Below, one piece after another: positions 18,483 through 27,717 of a stretch of DNA of 64,000 bases (within the stretch, counting starts at the first letter, position 1; each line of letters opens with the position of its first letter). The notes under the pieces are model-generated. The model did not search any database and was not told where the DNA came from. It worked only from the letters and a program-made list of their open reading frames with translations. Made by a program: the position numbers and the translations under genes. The stretch comes from Zhouia spongiae (lineage in GTDB: Bacteria; Bacteroidota; Bacteroidia; Flavobacteriales; Flavobacteriaceae), in assembly GCF_022760175.1 (NCBI RefSeq), contig NZ_CP094326.1, forward strand, positions 3,770,804 to 3,834,803, in the 5' to 3' direction.

Positions 18483-19682
18483 TTAATCTTTTAATATCGG
18501 AGGTGTCATTATCATTTTTTCTGCGGCCTCTTTTCTGAGGGCTTTCTCTTTTTGAGCCATGACTTCTGCCTTGCGTTTTTTGTTCTGACGCTTTAAAACT
18601 CTTTTCCGTAATTCGGCTAATTGAATTTGAGTAAAGAGATCCGGATTACGCTTCCTTATGATATCAGCCCATTTTAAAACCTTTTTATATCGATTTTCCT
18701 GTTCAAAACTCAGCAGGTCGTTCGCTGCTTCTATGGCAACATAGCTCTTATTATAAAACCAGGTATCAGCACAGATCTCATCAACTTTCTTTGTATATAA
18801 ATCCCACCGGTCAGCAGCAGCATATTCAATGAGGTCTAATTTTGCTAAAACTCCTTTTGAATAATCATTATTCTCTGCCAGCAGTTTTCTTATGGCTTGG
18901 GCGTTTTCTTTAGCCTCTTTAATTCCGCTATTTTTAGCATACGCATTTTTTATCCTGTAAACTGAAGAAAAAAAGACTTGCTGAAAATACCTGTCAACTT
19001 CATTTTGATCGTACGTTGACGTTAATATTGACCTATTGGCATATAAATAGGAAAAAGCATTTGATGACGGATTATTCAAATATTTAAGGGCTAACTTCCA
19101 GTTATGTTCTTCCAATAAAGAAGTTTTCTCCAGCCTGTCAAAATACAGTTTCGATACGACACTCCTCCTGTCGGACTCATAGGCTTTATCCAGCGCATCC
19201 AGATACGCAATGGCACTGGCTTCTGAATAACCAGAAGCCTCAAAGCTCTTTGCCAATCCGTAAATAGTATGTTCCGGATTAAGCGCATTTTTGGCCTCTC
19301 TTATGAATTGGCCGGCAGTCATACTGCCTACAATTTTATGTACAACCGTTCCCTCACTGTTTATAAATAAGTAAGTTGGAAAAGCACTTACCCCAAATTT
19401 GTCTTTTAGCGTAATTCCTTCTCCTTTTTCCATATCATACTTTACATTAATAAAGTTGGTGTTAAAATAATTTGCCACTGCATCTTGAGTAAAAACATTC
19501 TTAGCCATAGCTTTACAGGGACCACACCAGGTGGTGTAAGCATCGAAAAAGATAAGTTTATTGGCCTTACCGGCACTCGATAAATGCGTTTTCCAGTTTC
19601 CTTCTGCAAATTCAATTTTGTGGTTTTGGGCAATAGTAACCAATCCTATAAAGCACACTATTGCAGTACATACTTTTTTCAT
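18483..19682 (-). CDS. secreted thioredoxin-fold protein with helical C-terminal region
   Basis: This 399-residue protein has a signal peptide (MKKVCTAIVCFIGLVTIAQ). The thioredoxin domain comes first (~22-150), with active site WCGPC (C53, C56) in the context FFDAYTTWCGPCKAM and the cis-Pro region FGVSAFPTYLFI. The rest (~155-399) is helical and TPR-like and ends in a highly charged tail (RKRVLKRQNKKRKAE). It resembles the protein at 55050 over its whole length, so the two are paralogues. It probably acts as a periplasmic disulfide reductase or oxidase; the C-terminal region may give partner specificity. It is not next to a SusCD pair, unlike its paralogue. Confidence 0.8.
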   Translation of the reverse strand: MKKVCTAIVCFIGLVTIAQNHKIEFAEGNWKTHLSSAGKANKLIFFDAYTTWCGPCKAMAKNVFTQDAVANYFNTNFINVKYDMEKGEGITLKDKFGVSAFPTYLFINSEGTVVHKIVGSMTAGQFIREAKNALNPEHTIYGLAKSFEASGYSEASAIAYLDALDKAYESDRRSVVSKLYFDRLEKTSLLEEHNWKLALKYLNNPSSNAFSYLYANRSILTSTYDQNEVDRYFQQVFFSSVYRIKNAYAKNSGIKEAKENAQAIRKLLAENNDYSKGVLAKLDLIEYAAADRWDLYTKKVDEICADTWFYNKSYVAIEAANDLLSFEQENRYKKVLKWADIIRKRNPDLFTQIQLAELRKRVLKRQNKKRKAEVMAQKEKALRKEAAEKMIMTPPILKD

Positions 19683-20044
19683 TTATTTCAGTTTTATCTT
19701 TTCTTATTTAACTCTTTCATAATGACAATCAGTTGATTTCAAACAGTAATAAAAATAACCCGATTCAATACAAACCCACGGGTTATCTTTACGAAAATCA
19801 ATTCTGATTACAAACTTGGATTTTGAAACAATTATCGGATAAAACTATTAAACGCGATATTATTAAACCTAGGTAAATCCCCTCATTTTAAGCAGCAACC
19901 CAAGAGCCCGCCCCTTGTTTTCCTTTTATAAAAAAGTGACATCCACATTACAAATGTCTGGAGCTTACTTATCGAGTTATTTTAATTATTATATTTGAAA
20001 CATTACTCTTTTTTATTAAGAATAAAGCTAATTTACACGGGGCT
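19683..20044. other. divergent intergenic region
   Basis: These 362 nt separate the minus-strand thioredoxin gene from the plus-strand DUF2975 gene and must hold promoters for both. The only clear element is the TATATTTG box at 19990-19997. Confidence 0.45.
19990..19997 (+). promoter_or_regulatory. Bacteroidota -7 box upstream of the DUF2975 gene
   Basis: TATATTTG matches TAnnTTTG exactly and lies 47 nt before the ATG at 20045. No good -33 TTTG is present at 17-23 nt, so the promoter is partial. Confidence 0.4.
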
Positions 20045-20563
20045 ATGAAAAAAAAATCAAAATCAATAGCTAAAATATTGTATCTGATATCAAGAGCTTT
20101 AGCTCTTATTTATTTTATTTTTCTCTGTTATTCTTTATTCTGCCTTCTTACCGGCATACATATGAAAATATCCGGCAATGGACAGACAGCAAGTATTCTT
20201 TATCCATTTTCCGAAAGTACTCTCTTGAACCTGGAGAACCATAAATCGTATCTCATCTTCGGCTTTGCGTTGCCCTTATTGCTTTATGCTTTTTTCTTTT
20301 TGGTGGCCTCCGATGTATTTAAGGTTTTTACTTTAGAAAGGTTATTCACCAAAGAAAACATAAAATATCTCCGGTTATTTTATAGCATCAATTTGTTTTT
20401 ACCATTACCGATATCCGTTTTATGCAGTTTTTTTATTGAAATCCCAAATGGACTTTGGGTGTTATTATTGGTACATTTTATTCTTGGAGTTTTTATTTAT
20501 TTTCTTACCGAAATTTTCACTCAGGGAATTGGTTTACAAGACGAACAAGATTTGTATATATAG
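20045..20563 (+). CDS. DUF2975 integral membrane protein
   Basis: This 172-residue protein has four predicted transmembrane helices (~12-38, ~65-92, ~105-130 and ~138-160) and a basic N-terminus (MKKKSKSIAK). The pattern and length fit the DUF2975 family. Members are almost always followed by a very small Cro/CI-type regulator, and one begins here 3 nt after this stop codon. The pair may sense a membrane or envelope signal and control transcription, but the mechanism is not established. Promoter box upstream at 19990. Confidence 0.75.
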   Translation: MKKKSKSIAKILYLISRALALIYFIFLCYSLFCLLTGIHMKISGNGQTASILYPFSESTLLNLENHKSYLIFGFALPLLLYAFFFLVASDVFKVFTLERLFTKENIKYLRLFYSINLFLPLPISVLCSFFIEIPNGLWVLLLVHFILGVFIYFLTEIFTQGIGLQDEQDLYI

Positions 20564-20565
20564 TT

Positions 20566-20769
20566 ATGGCAATAGTAGTTAATTTAGATGTGATGCTCGC
20601 AAAGCGAAAAATGCAAAGCAAGGAACTTGCAGAACGAATTGGAATTACGACAGTTAACCTCTCCATACTAAAAACAGGTAAGGCAAAGGGGGTTCGGTTT
20701 GAAACACTCGATGCCATTTGTGAGGTTCTGGATTGCCAACCCGGAGATATCCTAGAACATACAAAATAA
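20566..20769 (+). CDS. small Cro/CI-type helix-turn-helix regulator (YozG-like)
   Basis: This 67-residue protein consists only of a DNA-binding HTH domain: MLAKRKMQSKELAERIG leads into the helix-turn-helix ITTVNLSILKTGKA, followed by the C-terminal helix with the family ending LDCQPGDILEH. The ATG at 20566 is chosen because it follows the DUF2975 stop by 2 nt and removes an out-of-context extension reaching back to 20455. It is co-transcribed with DUF2975 and probably autoregulates or controls the following serine hydrolase gene, which starts ~16-43 nt downstream. Confidence 0.85.
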   Translation: MAIVVNLDVMLAKRKMQSKELAERIGITTVNLSILKTGKAKGVRFETLDAICEVLDCQPGDILEHTK

Positions 20770-20812
20770 AAACATAAAATAGAACGTGAACCAGACAACA
20801 CTATTAAAGATC

Positions 20813-22060
20813 GTGAAATTTTATTCAGTATTGTTTTTTGTGACAGCCTTTATTTCCTGTAAAAATGGAAAGCATACAACGCAAACCGAATCAGATATTT
20901 TAAAAGATTCGTTAACAATGGAAATTGAGAATTTTAGAGAAAATGGAATTTTCAACGGGTTTTCCGTATCTATTGTGGACGATAAGGGAACTTTATACCA
21001 AAAAGGTTTTGGATTTGCAGATATCAAAAACAAGAAGCCTTATACCGATTTTACCATTCAAAATATTGGCTCCATCTCCAAAACTTTTGTTGGTATCGCA
21101 TTGTTAAAAGCCCAAGAATTGGGTAAACTAAAATTGGATGATCCGGTGAACAAGTACCTGTCGTTTAAGGTTGCCAATCCAGATTTTCCCGATGCAGAGA
21201 TTACTATCAGACATCTGGCCACACATACATCAGGCATTGTTGATAATGAGTTTTATTTAACGAGGAATTACTACTTAAAAGAGGATCAGAGTTTAGACAG
21301 CGTAAGTTTGGTCTTTGATGAAATGCAAATGTTCAATCCTGCCACTTCCATGGTATCTATGGAAGTGTTCCTAAAAAACACATTGCTTGAAAAGGGCACA
21401 TGGTACACTAGCGAAACCTATCAAAATAATAAGCCCGGAGAAGTTTATGAATACTCAAACCTTGGAACTACATTAGCAGCATTTATTCTGGAAAAAGCTA
21501 CGGGAGAGAGCTTTGACAAGTTCACCGGAAAGCACATATTGAAACCTTTAAAGATGAATGCTTCCGGTTGGCATTTTAAAGATGTTGAATTTTCTAACCA
21601 TTCCAAGCTTTACGCGGACCCAGCAACTGTTTTACCTTTTTATAGCCTGGTTACCTATCCTGATGGAAACTTCATCACTTCTGTAAACGATTTGAGTCTC
21701 TATCTTACCGAACTTATTAAAGGCTATAACGGAAATGGAACACTTTTGAACAAGGAAAGTTATATGGATTTTTTTCGTCCGCAACTCAAAGCTCATAATT
21801 TTACAGAAAGAAACGAAAGAAACCCATATAACGAAAGTTACAACGTTGGTATTTTTATCGGTTTTGGCTATTCGGGATATATTGGACATACCGGTGGTGA
21901 TCCGGGAACTGCCTCTATGTTATTTTTTAATCCCAAAACCAATATTGGCCGAATACTAATAGTAAATACATCGTTTTCCGGAAAAGAAGGAAGTAGAGCT
22001 TTTTTCGGAATATGGGATATATTGGAGAAATACCAAGCTAAATTAGAAAACCAGAAATAG
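20813..22060 (+). CDS. serine hydrolase, beta-lactamase/PBP4*-class lipoprotein
   Basis: There are two GTG starts. The one at 20813 gives an ideal lipoprotein signal (MKFYSVLFFVTAFISC); the one at 20786 adds nine residues. About 415 residues follow the class C beta-lactamase / DD-peptidase-like fold. The nucleophile motif SISK (S96, K99 when numbered from 20786) sits in IGSISKTFVGIALLKAQE. The second motif is YSN in YEYSNLGT, and HTGG near the C-terminus (YIGHTGGDPG) replaces KTG. Such enzymes are usually esterases, peptidases or D-aminopeptidases rather than true beta-lactamases. It is in a plus-strand run with the HTH gene before and an AraC regulator 18 nt after. Confidence 0.85.
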   Translation: MKFYSVLFFVTAFISCKNGKHTTQTESDILKDSLTMEIENFRENGIFNGFSVSIVDDKGTLYQKGFGFADIKNKKPYTDFTIQNIGSISKTFVGIALLKAQELGKLKLDDPVNKYLSFKVANPDFPDAEITIRHLATHTSGIVDNEFYLTRNYYLKEDQSLDSVSLVFDEMQMFNPATSMVSMEVFLKNTLLEKGTWYTSETYQNNKPGEVYEYSNLGTTLAAFILEKATGESFDKFTGKHILKPLKMNASGWHFKDVEFSNHSKLYADPATVLPFYSLVTYPDGNFITSVNDLSLYLTELIKGYNGNGTLLNKESYMDFFRPQLKAHNFTERNERNPYNESYNVGIFIGFGYSGYIGHTGGDPGTASMLFFNPKTNIGRILIVNTSFSGKEGSRAFFGIWDILEKYQAKLENQK

Positions 22061-22078
22061 TGTTACTCAATCTTAATT

Positions 22079-23191
22079 ATGGTATACTTAATCGGAATCA
22101 TCATCAGTGCCTTTCTTTCTTTTTTGTTATTGACCAAAAAAAATAAAAGTATTGCTGATAAAATACTTTTTATTTGGCTTTTCGTTACGACATTGCATTT
22201 AACGATTTTTGCTTTTAAAGCAACGGAAAGACATTTTCAGATTCCTCATTTGCTGGGTATAGAGATATTGTTGCCTTTGGTTCACGGTCCATTTTTATTT
22301 CTATATATAACTGCTTTTTCTGTCCGCCCTCTAAAAATAAGCTACAGCCTGCTGCATTTTATCCCTTTTGTACTCGCAGTACTGCTCGCCCTCCCCTTTT
22401 TACTGCTTGATATTGATGCTAAAATACTGGTGTATCAAAATGACGGAAGGCCATTTCAAATCCATCGAAACATCATTTTCATAGCGACCCTTCTTTCAGG
22501 AACTACGTACTGCCTGCTTTCACTCTACCGCTTGTACAGGCACAAAAAAAAAGTAAAGGATATTTTTTCATATACCGAAAAAATTGATCTACAGTGGCTG
22601 TTCTACTTAACCGTTGGGTTATCGGGCATCTGGATGGTTTCGTTCTTTGCTGCCGATAAATACACCTTTATTTCGGTCGTGTTATATGTACTATTCATTG
22701 GGTATTACGGAATTAAACAAGTAGGCATTTTCACGAATCAACAGGCTGTGGTTCAGGAACCGGCAATACCTGAACCCTCTATTGGGATTAAAGTTCTGGA
22801 TGAAACTCCTCCTGAAAATGTAAAATATGAAAATTCATCTCTTTCCGAAAAACAAATACAACAAATTCATACAAACTTACATCAGTTGATGCAGCGTGAA
22901 AAACCGCATTGTACGCCAGGACTGACCTTGCCCGATTTAGCAAAGCAACTGAATGTTCACCCCAACACGCTTTCGCAGGTGATAAACAGCGTAGAACAAA
23001 AGAATTTTTTCGATTATATAAATACATTACGGGTAGAAGAATTTAAGACGAGGGCCGTAAAAACTGAAAATCAAAAATACACCATGCTTTCTCTTGCTTA
23101 TGAATGTGGTTTTAATTCAAAAACCTCTTTCAACAGAAATTTCAGGAACATTACAGGGCAATCTCCTACCGAATATTTAAAACATGTTTAA
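22079..23191 (+). CDS. membrane-anchored AraC-family transcriptional regulator
   Basis: This 370-residue protein has about seven N-terminal transmembrane helices (~1-222; VYLIGIIISAFLSFLLL, LLHFIPFVLAVLLALPFLLL and so on) and a cytoplasmic AraC double-HTH domain at ~270-370. HTH1 is at LPDLAKQLNVHPNTLSQVIN and HTH2 at YECGFNSKTSFNRNFRNITG, ending SPTEYLK. This layout is common in Flavobacteriia. It senses an envelope or membrane signal and binds DNA while tethered. It starts 18 nt after the serine hydrolase gene and is followed by the alpha/beta hydrolase and outer-membrane genes, which it may control. Confidence 0.85.
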   Translation: MVYLIGIIISAFLSFLLLTKKNKSIADKILFIWLFVTTLHLTIFAFKATERHFQIPHLLGIEILLPLVHGPFLFLYITAFSVRPLKISYSLLHFIPFVLAVLLALPFLLLDIDAKILVYQNDGRPFQIHRNIIFIATLLSGTTYCLLSLYRLYRHKKKVKDIFSYTEKIDLQWLFYLTVGLSGIWMVSFFAADKYTFISVVLYVLFIGYYGIKQVGIFTNQQAVVQEPAIPEPSIGIKVLDETPPENVKYENSSLSEKQIQQIHTNLHQLMQREKPHCTPGLTLPDLAKQLNVHPNTLSQVINSVEQKNFFDYINTLRVEEFKTRAVKTENQKYTMLSLAYECGFNSKTSFNRNFRNITGQSPTEYLKHV

Positions 23192-23357
23192 GATCTAAGT
23201 TGACCGGATAAGCTCTTCTCCCTTTTTTAAAGGTTCAACTCATTTAACGTATTCATTCTTCAGTTAAAAATCCGTTTAAAATTGGTTTCACTTTTCATAT
23301 TGGGGCGATTTTTCCGGATGCCGTGCAGACTTTTGTGCAAATTTTCAATCGAAAAAC

Positions 23358-24347
23358 ATGTACAAGAAAAAACATTTACTAACAGTTATCTCGACAGTTT
23401 TCCTGTTCGCTTCGTGCGAAAAGGAACTCTTTATTGATGAACCCGGAAACCTGGTTCCAAAAACGGTAATGGAAGATGCCAACCTGCCTTCTATTACAGT
23501 GAACGGAACCGTTCTCCATTCCGAAACTTATGGCAACCCCGGCCATCCAATGGTGCTTTTTTTGCATGGCGGGCCCGGTGCAGATTATAGAAATGCACTT
23601 CGAGTTAAGCAATTAGCTGATGACGGCTATTTTGTAGTGTTTTACGACCAGCGTGGTTCCGGCCTTTCCCAAAGACACCATAAAAACACCTATTCAATCC
23701 GGTTGATGATTGATGATGTACATGCCGTTATCGAGCATTACAGGACTTCACCAAATCAAAAAGTTTTTCTCTTTGGACATTCCTGGGGAGCAATGCTGGC
23801 TGCTGGCTATATCAATTTGCATCCTGACCGCATAGACGGCGCCATACTAGCCGAAGCCGGAGGGCTCAATAAAAAATTATGGGAAGAATATAGTGAAAAC
23901 AGCAGGAGAGTAAAACTTTTTTCAGAGGCTACCAATGACATTCTTTACTACGATCAGTTTCTGACCGGAAAAGAAAACGAACACGAAATACTGGATTACA
24001 AACTGGGGATTGCTTCGAGTTTCACTTATGCCAAAGGTAATGACGAAGGCATTGAAGGGCCATCGCCTTTTTGGAGAAATGGTGCTGTTTTGTTAAATGC
24101 CCTTTCAGAAATTGCAGAAGAGGATGGATTTGACTTTACTACCCATCTTGATTATTACACAACCAATGTGCTACTGCTGTATGGAGAAAACAATAAATCG
24201 CACGGATTAAAATTTTCTCAAAAAGAAGCCGCTTATTTCCCAAACCATCAAATTGTGCAGATAGACGATACCGGTCATGAACTGATTTATTTCAAATGGG
24301 AATTGGTGTATCCTGTAGTGCTCAATTATTTAACCTCACTTAACTAA
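23358..24347 (+). CDS. alpha/beta-hydrolase lipoprotein, proline iminopeptidase-like
   Basis: This 329-residue protein has a lipoprotein signal (Cys20 in FASCEKEL), placing it in the periplasm or outer membrane. The alpha/beta-hydrolase fold shows the oxyanion motif HGGPG (70-74), YDQRGSG (~96-102), and the nucleophile elbow GHSWGA with S142. The acid is probably near LLYGENN and the catalytic His in DDTGHELI. The HGGPG and DQRGSG motifs are those of the proline iminopeptidase (S33) group, so it may trim peptides, though esterase activity is possible. Spacing to the next gene is only 6 nt. Confidence 0.8.
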   Translation: MYKKKHLLTVISTVFLFASCEKELFIDEPGNLVPKTVMEDANLPSITVNGTVLHSETYGNPGHPMVLFLHGGPGADYRNALRVKQLADDGYFVVFYDQRGSGLSQRHHKNTYSIRLMIDDVHAVIEHYRTSPNQKVFLFGHSWGAMLAAGYINLHPDRIDGAILAEAGGLNKKLWEEYSENSRRVKLFSEATNDILYYDQFLTGKENEHEILDYKLGIASSFTYAKGNDEGIEGPSPFWRNGAVLLNALSEIAEEDGFDFTTHLDYYTTNVLLLYGENNKSHGLKFSQKEAAYFPNHQIVQIDDTGHELIYFKWELVYPVVLNYLTSLN

Positions 24348-24353
24348 CTTTAT

Positions 24354-25028
24354 ATGAAGACTGTTCAAGTATTGATTTTCTGGTTGTTCTTTTCATTTTT
24401 TACAACCGTCATATCTGCTCAATCCATTAACTGGAACACTGTAGAAAACACAAAGCATATAACGACCATCGGTATAGCCTGGGATTACAGCTTGTCTTAC
24501 CATGTGGGTTATGCTTATCATTTTAACACAAAGCTGCCGCTTGTGATAGGAGCAAATTTTTCGGTACCCTCCGGAGAAAACCTGTTAGATGACTTTAAGG
24601 CAAAAGCTGGCGGACATATTGTACTGTTCGACCAATCAAGTTTAAAAGGGACTGTTACTCTCAATGGTATTTACAGACGGTTTGAAAACCCTTTGGTCAG
24701 GCTGCAAAATTTCGGAGGTGAAATGAAAGGCTCTTTTGGCTACTATAAAAACAACTGGTTTGTAGCGGGTGAAATAGGTTTTGACAAGGCTATTGTTACC
24801 CATTTTAAACATTCGGATTCCTTTAAAGAAAATAATTATAGTGATGTAAAAGACGGTTGGTACCAGCCAGCAACAGGGGGAAACTTTTTATACGGCCTAC
24901 AGGGCGGATATTCGTTCAAAAAATCAGACATTACTTTGAACCTTGGCAAAATAGCCACCCAGGATTTTAAAACCACACCACGGATTCCTTTTTATGTCAT
25001 GTTAGGCCATAACTATAAATTATGGTAA
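24354..25028 (+). CDS. probable outer-membrane beta-barrel protein, unknown function
   Basis: This 224-residue protein has a signal peptide ending ISAQ. The mature part is a series of alternating amphipathic beta strands rich in Tyr, Gly and Trp (HITTIGIAWDYSLSYHVGYAYHF, GTVTLNGIYRRFE, FLYGLQGGYSFKK) and ends LGHNYKLW; a C-terminal aromatic residue is typical of outer-membrane barrels. About eight to ten strands would fit. No named family was recognised. It starts 6 nt after the hydrolase gene, so both are on one transcript and may act together at the envelope. Confidence 0.55.
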   Translation: MKTVQVLIFWLFFSFFTTVISAQSINWNTVENTKHITTIGIAWDYSLSYHVGYAYHFNTKLPLVIGANFSVPSGENLLDDFKAKAGGHIVLFDQSSLKGTVTLNGIYRRFENPLVRLQNFGGEMKGSFGYYKNNWFVAGEIGFDKAIVTHFKHSDSFKENNYSDVKDGWYQPATGGNFLYGLQGGYSFKKSDITLNLGKIATQDFKTTPRIPFYVMLGHNYKLW

Positions 25029-25071
25029 GCTAAAACATTCATCACGATAATTATTGTTTTATTTTAATTTA

Positions 25072-25079
25072 TATATTTG
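25072..25079 (+). promoter_or_regulatory. -7 box upstream of the small lipoprotein gene
   Basis: TATATTTG matches TAnnTTTG, 29 nt before the ATG at 25109. A TTG at 25054-25056 is only 15 nt away, slightly short for the -33 element. Confidence 0.4.
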
Positions 25080-25108
25080 AATCATTAATTTTTAAAAACT
25101 ATCATTTT

Positions 25109-25516
25109 ATGAAAAACACAAAATCAACTTTATTTCTGGCCGTGATATTGGCAGTAGTACTCGTTTTCACAAGTTGTTCAAGCGATGATGATTCTTCACC
25201 GCAGCCAAGAAACATTAAGTACGAAATAACAGGGAATTATAGCGGAAGACTAACCGTTGCCTTTTCGGATGAAAGTGGAAACAGCCAAACCATCAGTATA
25301 AATTCGTTGCCTTGGTCGAAATCGTTGTCTATCGATAGCGACGTCTCGGCTATTGCACTGGCAGCAGGCAATAGTGGGGTTGACAACCCTGGAGAAACAG
25401 GAGAAACCATTACATTAAAAATTTACCGAAATGAAGAGACGGCCAAAGAATCTACTGCTCCGGCAACAGATAATGGATTCATAGAACTAGGCATATCCTA
25501 CTCGTTTGATTTATAA
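25109..25516 (+). CDS. small hypothetical lipoprotein
   Basis: This 135-residue protein has a lipoprotein signal (Cys ~23, FTSCSSDDD); the acidic stretch after the lipid-anchored Cys resembles Bacteroidota surface-export signals. The mature domain looks like one small beta sandwich (KYEITGNYSGRLTVAFSDESG, ETITLKIYRNEE, FIELGISYSFDL), similar in outline to small Ig-like MmpS/Vgb-type domains. I recognise no family by name. It has its own promoter box and is followed by the OmpA-type lipoprotein gene after 48 nt. Confidence 0.6.
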   Translation: MKNTKSTLFLAVILAVVLVFTSCSSDDDSSPQPRNIKYEITGNYSGRLTVAFSDESGNSQTISINSLPWSKSLSIDSDVSAIALAAGNSGVDNPGETGETITLKIYRNEETAKESTAPATDNGFIELGISYSFDL

Positions 25517-25564
25517 AGAAAACCATTGTATTGAGCTATATCAGAAAAACAAAACCTAATAAAA

Positions 25565-26569
25565 ATGAATATAAAATCAATATTCCTACTACCAATTGCT
25601 CTTTCCTCTTCACTACTTGCCCAGGCTTGTAACAATAGTAAACAAAAGGATAAACAAAAGGAGGTCACCTTTTCAAACGAAATTCAATCAGCAAATAAAA
25701 CATATAACGCTACACAAGATACCATCCCCATCTCAACGGCAGATTTGGGGAATTTTCCGTTTTTTGGTTTGCCCGAAAACATCCGTTACGAAAGCAAGCC
25801 CCTGCAAAGAAATTACGATGAAATCTATTTCCCTACAAACAGGACAGGCCAACTGGAAAAAATTGGTGGACGTTCCTTTAAGTCCAATATGATAAATACC
25901 AACAATAGCGAATGGTCTCGTCCTTATTTCATAAAAAGCTATGATGAGGCGATCAAGGCCGTTGGCGGGGTCAAACTGTTTGAAGGAAAGTTCAAATACG
26001 AGCAGATTCAGTTTATGAAGGAAAATGCGGAATATCTGGGTGAAGAAGGCTCGTTGGATTTTTATAACAACACTATCCATTCTTATATCATCCGCAGACC
26101 GGACGGAGATGATATCTACATCCAATTTGATGCCAATACTGCTGGCGGTGCTATTCAAATCGTACAAAAAGAGGCTTTTAAGCAAACTATTTCTATTGTA
26201 AAATCAGACCAGATTGAGAAGGATTTAAACGAAAAAGGAAAGACGGTATTACATATCAGTTTTGACACGGACAAAGCTTCTTTGAAAACAGAAGGAAAAG
26301 AAGTCATCAAAGAGATAGCCATCGTGTTAAAAAACAACGGGAATCTAAAATTGGCGATTCACGGTTATACAGATAATGCAGGTACAAAAGCACGTAACCA
26401 TATCCTGTCAGAGCAACGAGCACAAGCTGTAGTTGCGGAGTTATCGACCTCGGGAATAGATGAATCCAGATTGACCGTAAGAGGTTTTGGCTCACAAAAC
26501 CCTGTTGCCGATAACACAACTCCGGAAGGGAGGGCAAAAAACCGAAGGGTAGAACTGGTTAAACAATAA
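25565..26569 (+). CDS. OmpA-family lipoprotein with C-terminal peptidoglycan-binding domain
   Basis: This 334-residue protein has a signal peptide with a probable lipid-anchored Cys in LLAQACNN. The N-terminal ~200 residues are a unique domain (DLGNFPFFGLPENIRYES ... IHSYIIRRPDGDDIYIQFD). The C-terminal OmpA domain (~220-334) shows SFDTDKASLKTEGKEVI, then HGYTDNAGTKARNHILSEQRAQAV and GFGSQNPVADN, ending in the typical GRAKNRRVELV. It should tie the outer membrane to peptidoglycan. It is the last gene of the plus-strand block and converges with the minus-strand YdeI operon. Confidence 0.88.
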   Translation: MNIKSIFLLPIALSSSLLAQACNNSKQKDKQKEVTFSNEIQSANKTYNATQDTIPISTADLGNFPFFGLPENIRYESKPLQRNYDEIYFPTNRTGQLEKIGGRSFKSNMINTNNSEWSRPYFIKSYDEAIKAVGGVKLFEGKFKYEQIQFMKENAEYLGEEGSLDFYNNTIHSYIIRRPDGDDIYIQFDANTAGGAIQIVQKEAFKQTISIVKSDQIEKDLNEKGKTVLHISFDTDKASLKTEGKEVIKEIAIVLKNNGNLKLAIHGYTDNAGTKARNHILSEQRAQAVVAELSTSGIDESRLTVRGFGSQNPVADNTTPEGRAKNRRVELVKQ

Positions 26570-26629
26570 TTGAAAATAAAAAGATGAACTATGGTATCTG
26601 TTTTTGCAATACCCCATATATAGAATACG

Positions 26630-26663
26630 GAATGTTGTAATTTAACTTTCAACACCTCTTGTT
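26630..26663 (+). repeat. 34-bp direct repeat, copy 1
   Basis: It begins GAATGTTGTAATTTAACTTT and is repeated at 29024-29057 with two mismatches in the same orientation. It lies in the convergent gap after the OmpA-type gene; the two copies bracket the YdeI-ArsR operon. Confidence 0.65.
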
Positions 26664-26740
26664 CTTGTCTTCATAAATTTAAACACTTTTTGATGTAAAG
26701 CGCTTCGATTTATAAGGGGGCTTACAATAGCTTCTATAAT

Positions 26741-27325
26741 TTATCTATCGTTTAACCCCTTTCCGTCAAATATCTTCTCTATACATTTTTCAATTCGGGA
26801 CGCTCTTGTTTTGGATTGTTTGGCTCCTGAAAAGTGTAAGAGATAGCCTCTTTGTCTTCCCGGTGTTAAGGATTCAAAAGCGGTTTTAAAATGAGGTTCT
26901 TCTTTAAATTTCGACAACAATTCTTCGGGCATATCGAATTCTGAAGTTTTTTTCATTTTTACTTCCAGTCCAGATTTTTCAACTTCTACCGCTTCAAAAA
27001 TATAGGCTTTGATGGTTGCTTCCCCTGCTATTATTTCTTCTTTACCGGTAAATCGCATTTGTCTGGCCGCCTGGACATTTTCAGTTTGTTGCACCAACAG
27101 ATTTTCGATATCTTTTAAAAGTGCGCCTTTATAAAATAGCAATGCACAATAATCTTTAAAACCATGAATTAATACGATATTCTTTCCCTTAAACGTATAG
27201 CAAGGATGCATCCATTTAAAATCTTCGGTCAAGCCACAATCCAAACAGAGTTTACGCAATAGGGTCATTTCTTCTTTCCATTTTGGGGCTCTATCCAGAA
27301 ACCTATCTATAACTTTTGGATTCAT
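26741..27325 (-). CDS. YdeI/OmdA-like family protein (DUF1801 + C-terminal YdeI domain)
   Basis: This 194-residue cytoplasmic protein has no signal. The N-terminal DUF1801 fold (~10-115) has EDFKWMHPCYTFKGKNIVLI. The C-terminal YdeI/OmpD-associated motif (~150-190) has LTPGRQRGYLLHFSGAKQSKTR and a basic end. The function of the family is not established; members are frequent in small stress-linked operons with DoxX and SRPBCC genes. Its ATG overlaps the DoxX stop by 4 nt, which indicates translational coupling. It is the last gene of the ArsR operon. Confidence 0.85.
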   Translation of the reverse strand: MNPKVIDRFLDRAPKWKEEMTLLRKLCLDCGLTEDFKWMHPCYTFKGKNIVLIHGFKDYCALLFYKGALLKDIENLLVQQTENVQAARQMRFTGKEEIIAGEATIKAYIFEAVEVEKSGLEVKMKKTSEFDMPEELLSKFKEEPHFKTAFESLTPGRQRGYLLHFSGAKQSKTRASRIEKCIEKIFDGKGLNDR

Positions 27326-27711
27326 ACGTTTAACGTCTTAATATTCATTTTTCGATTAACCGGTCTTACATACCAGGAAGCTATTGTGAGCGCAAGGAGG
27401 ATTGCTGGACCGAGGATTGATATAATTTCATCTCCAACGGCTAAATGGGAAATGATAGCCCCGGACATCGCAAAGAAAAACCCTGCATACGCCCATTCTT
27501 TTAGCAACGGTAGTTTAGGAGTGAGAATGGCTATTACCCCTAAGAGTTTCCATACACCAAGCAGGGTCAACAGGTATAATGGATATCCCAAATTGGTAAA
27601 ATTTGAAACTTCTTCTTCCATTTTTATCAATTGTACAATACCCGTTGAGGTCATTCCCAAAGCCAGCCAGCCAGTGGTTATCCAGTATATAACTTTTTTA
27701 CGCTTTTCCAT
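27322..27711 (-). CDS. DoxX-like family membrane protein
   Basis: This 129-residue protein has four predicted transmembrane helices (~7-28, ~45-68, ~73-92, ~97-117) and the DoxX-like pattern: GWLALGMTSTGIVQLIKM, LLGVWKLLGVIAILTPKLPLLKEWAYAG, FFFAMSGAIISHL. Family proteins are small membrane components with proposed but unsettled roles in redox or quinone balance. It is 6 nt after the SRPBCC gene and overlaps the YdeI start by 4 nt. Confidence 0.85.
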   Translation of the reverse strand: MEKRKKVIYWITTGWLALGMTSTGIVQLIKMEEEVSNFTNLGYPLYLLTLLGVWKLLGVIAILTPKLPLLKEWAYAGFFFAMSGAIISHLAVGDEIISILGPAILLALTIASWYVRPVNRKMNIKTLNV

Positions 27712-27717
27712 GGTGTC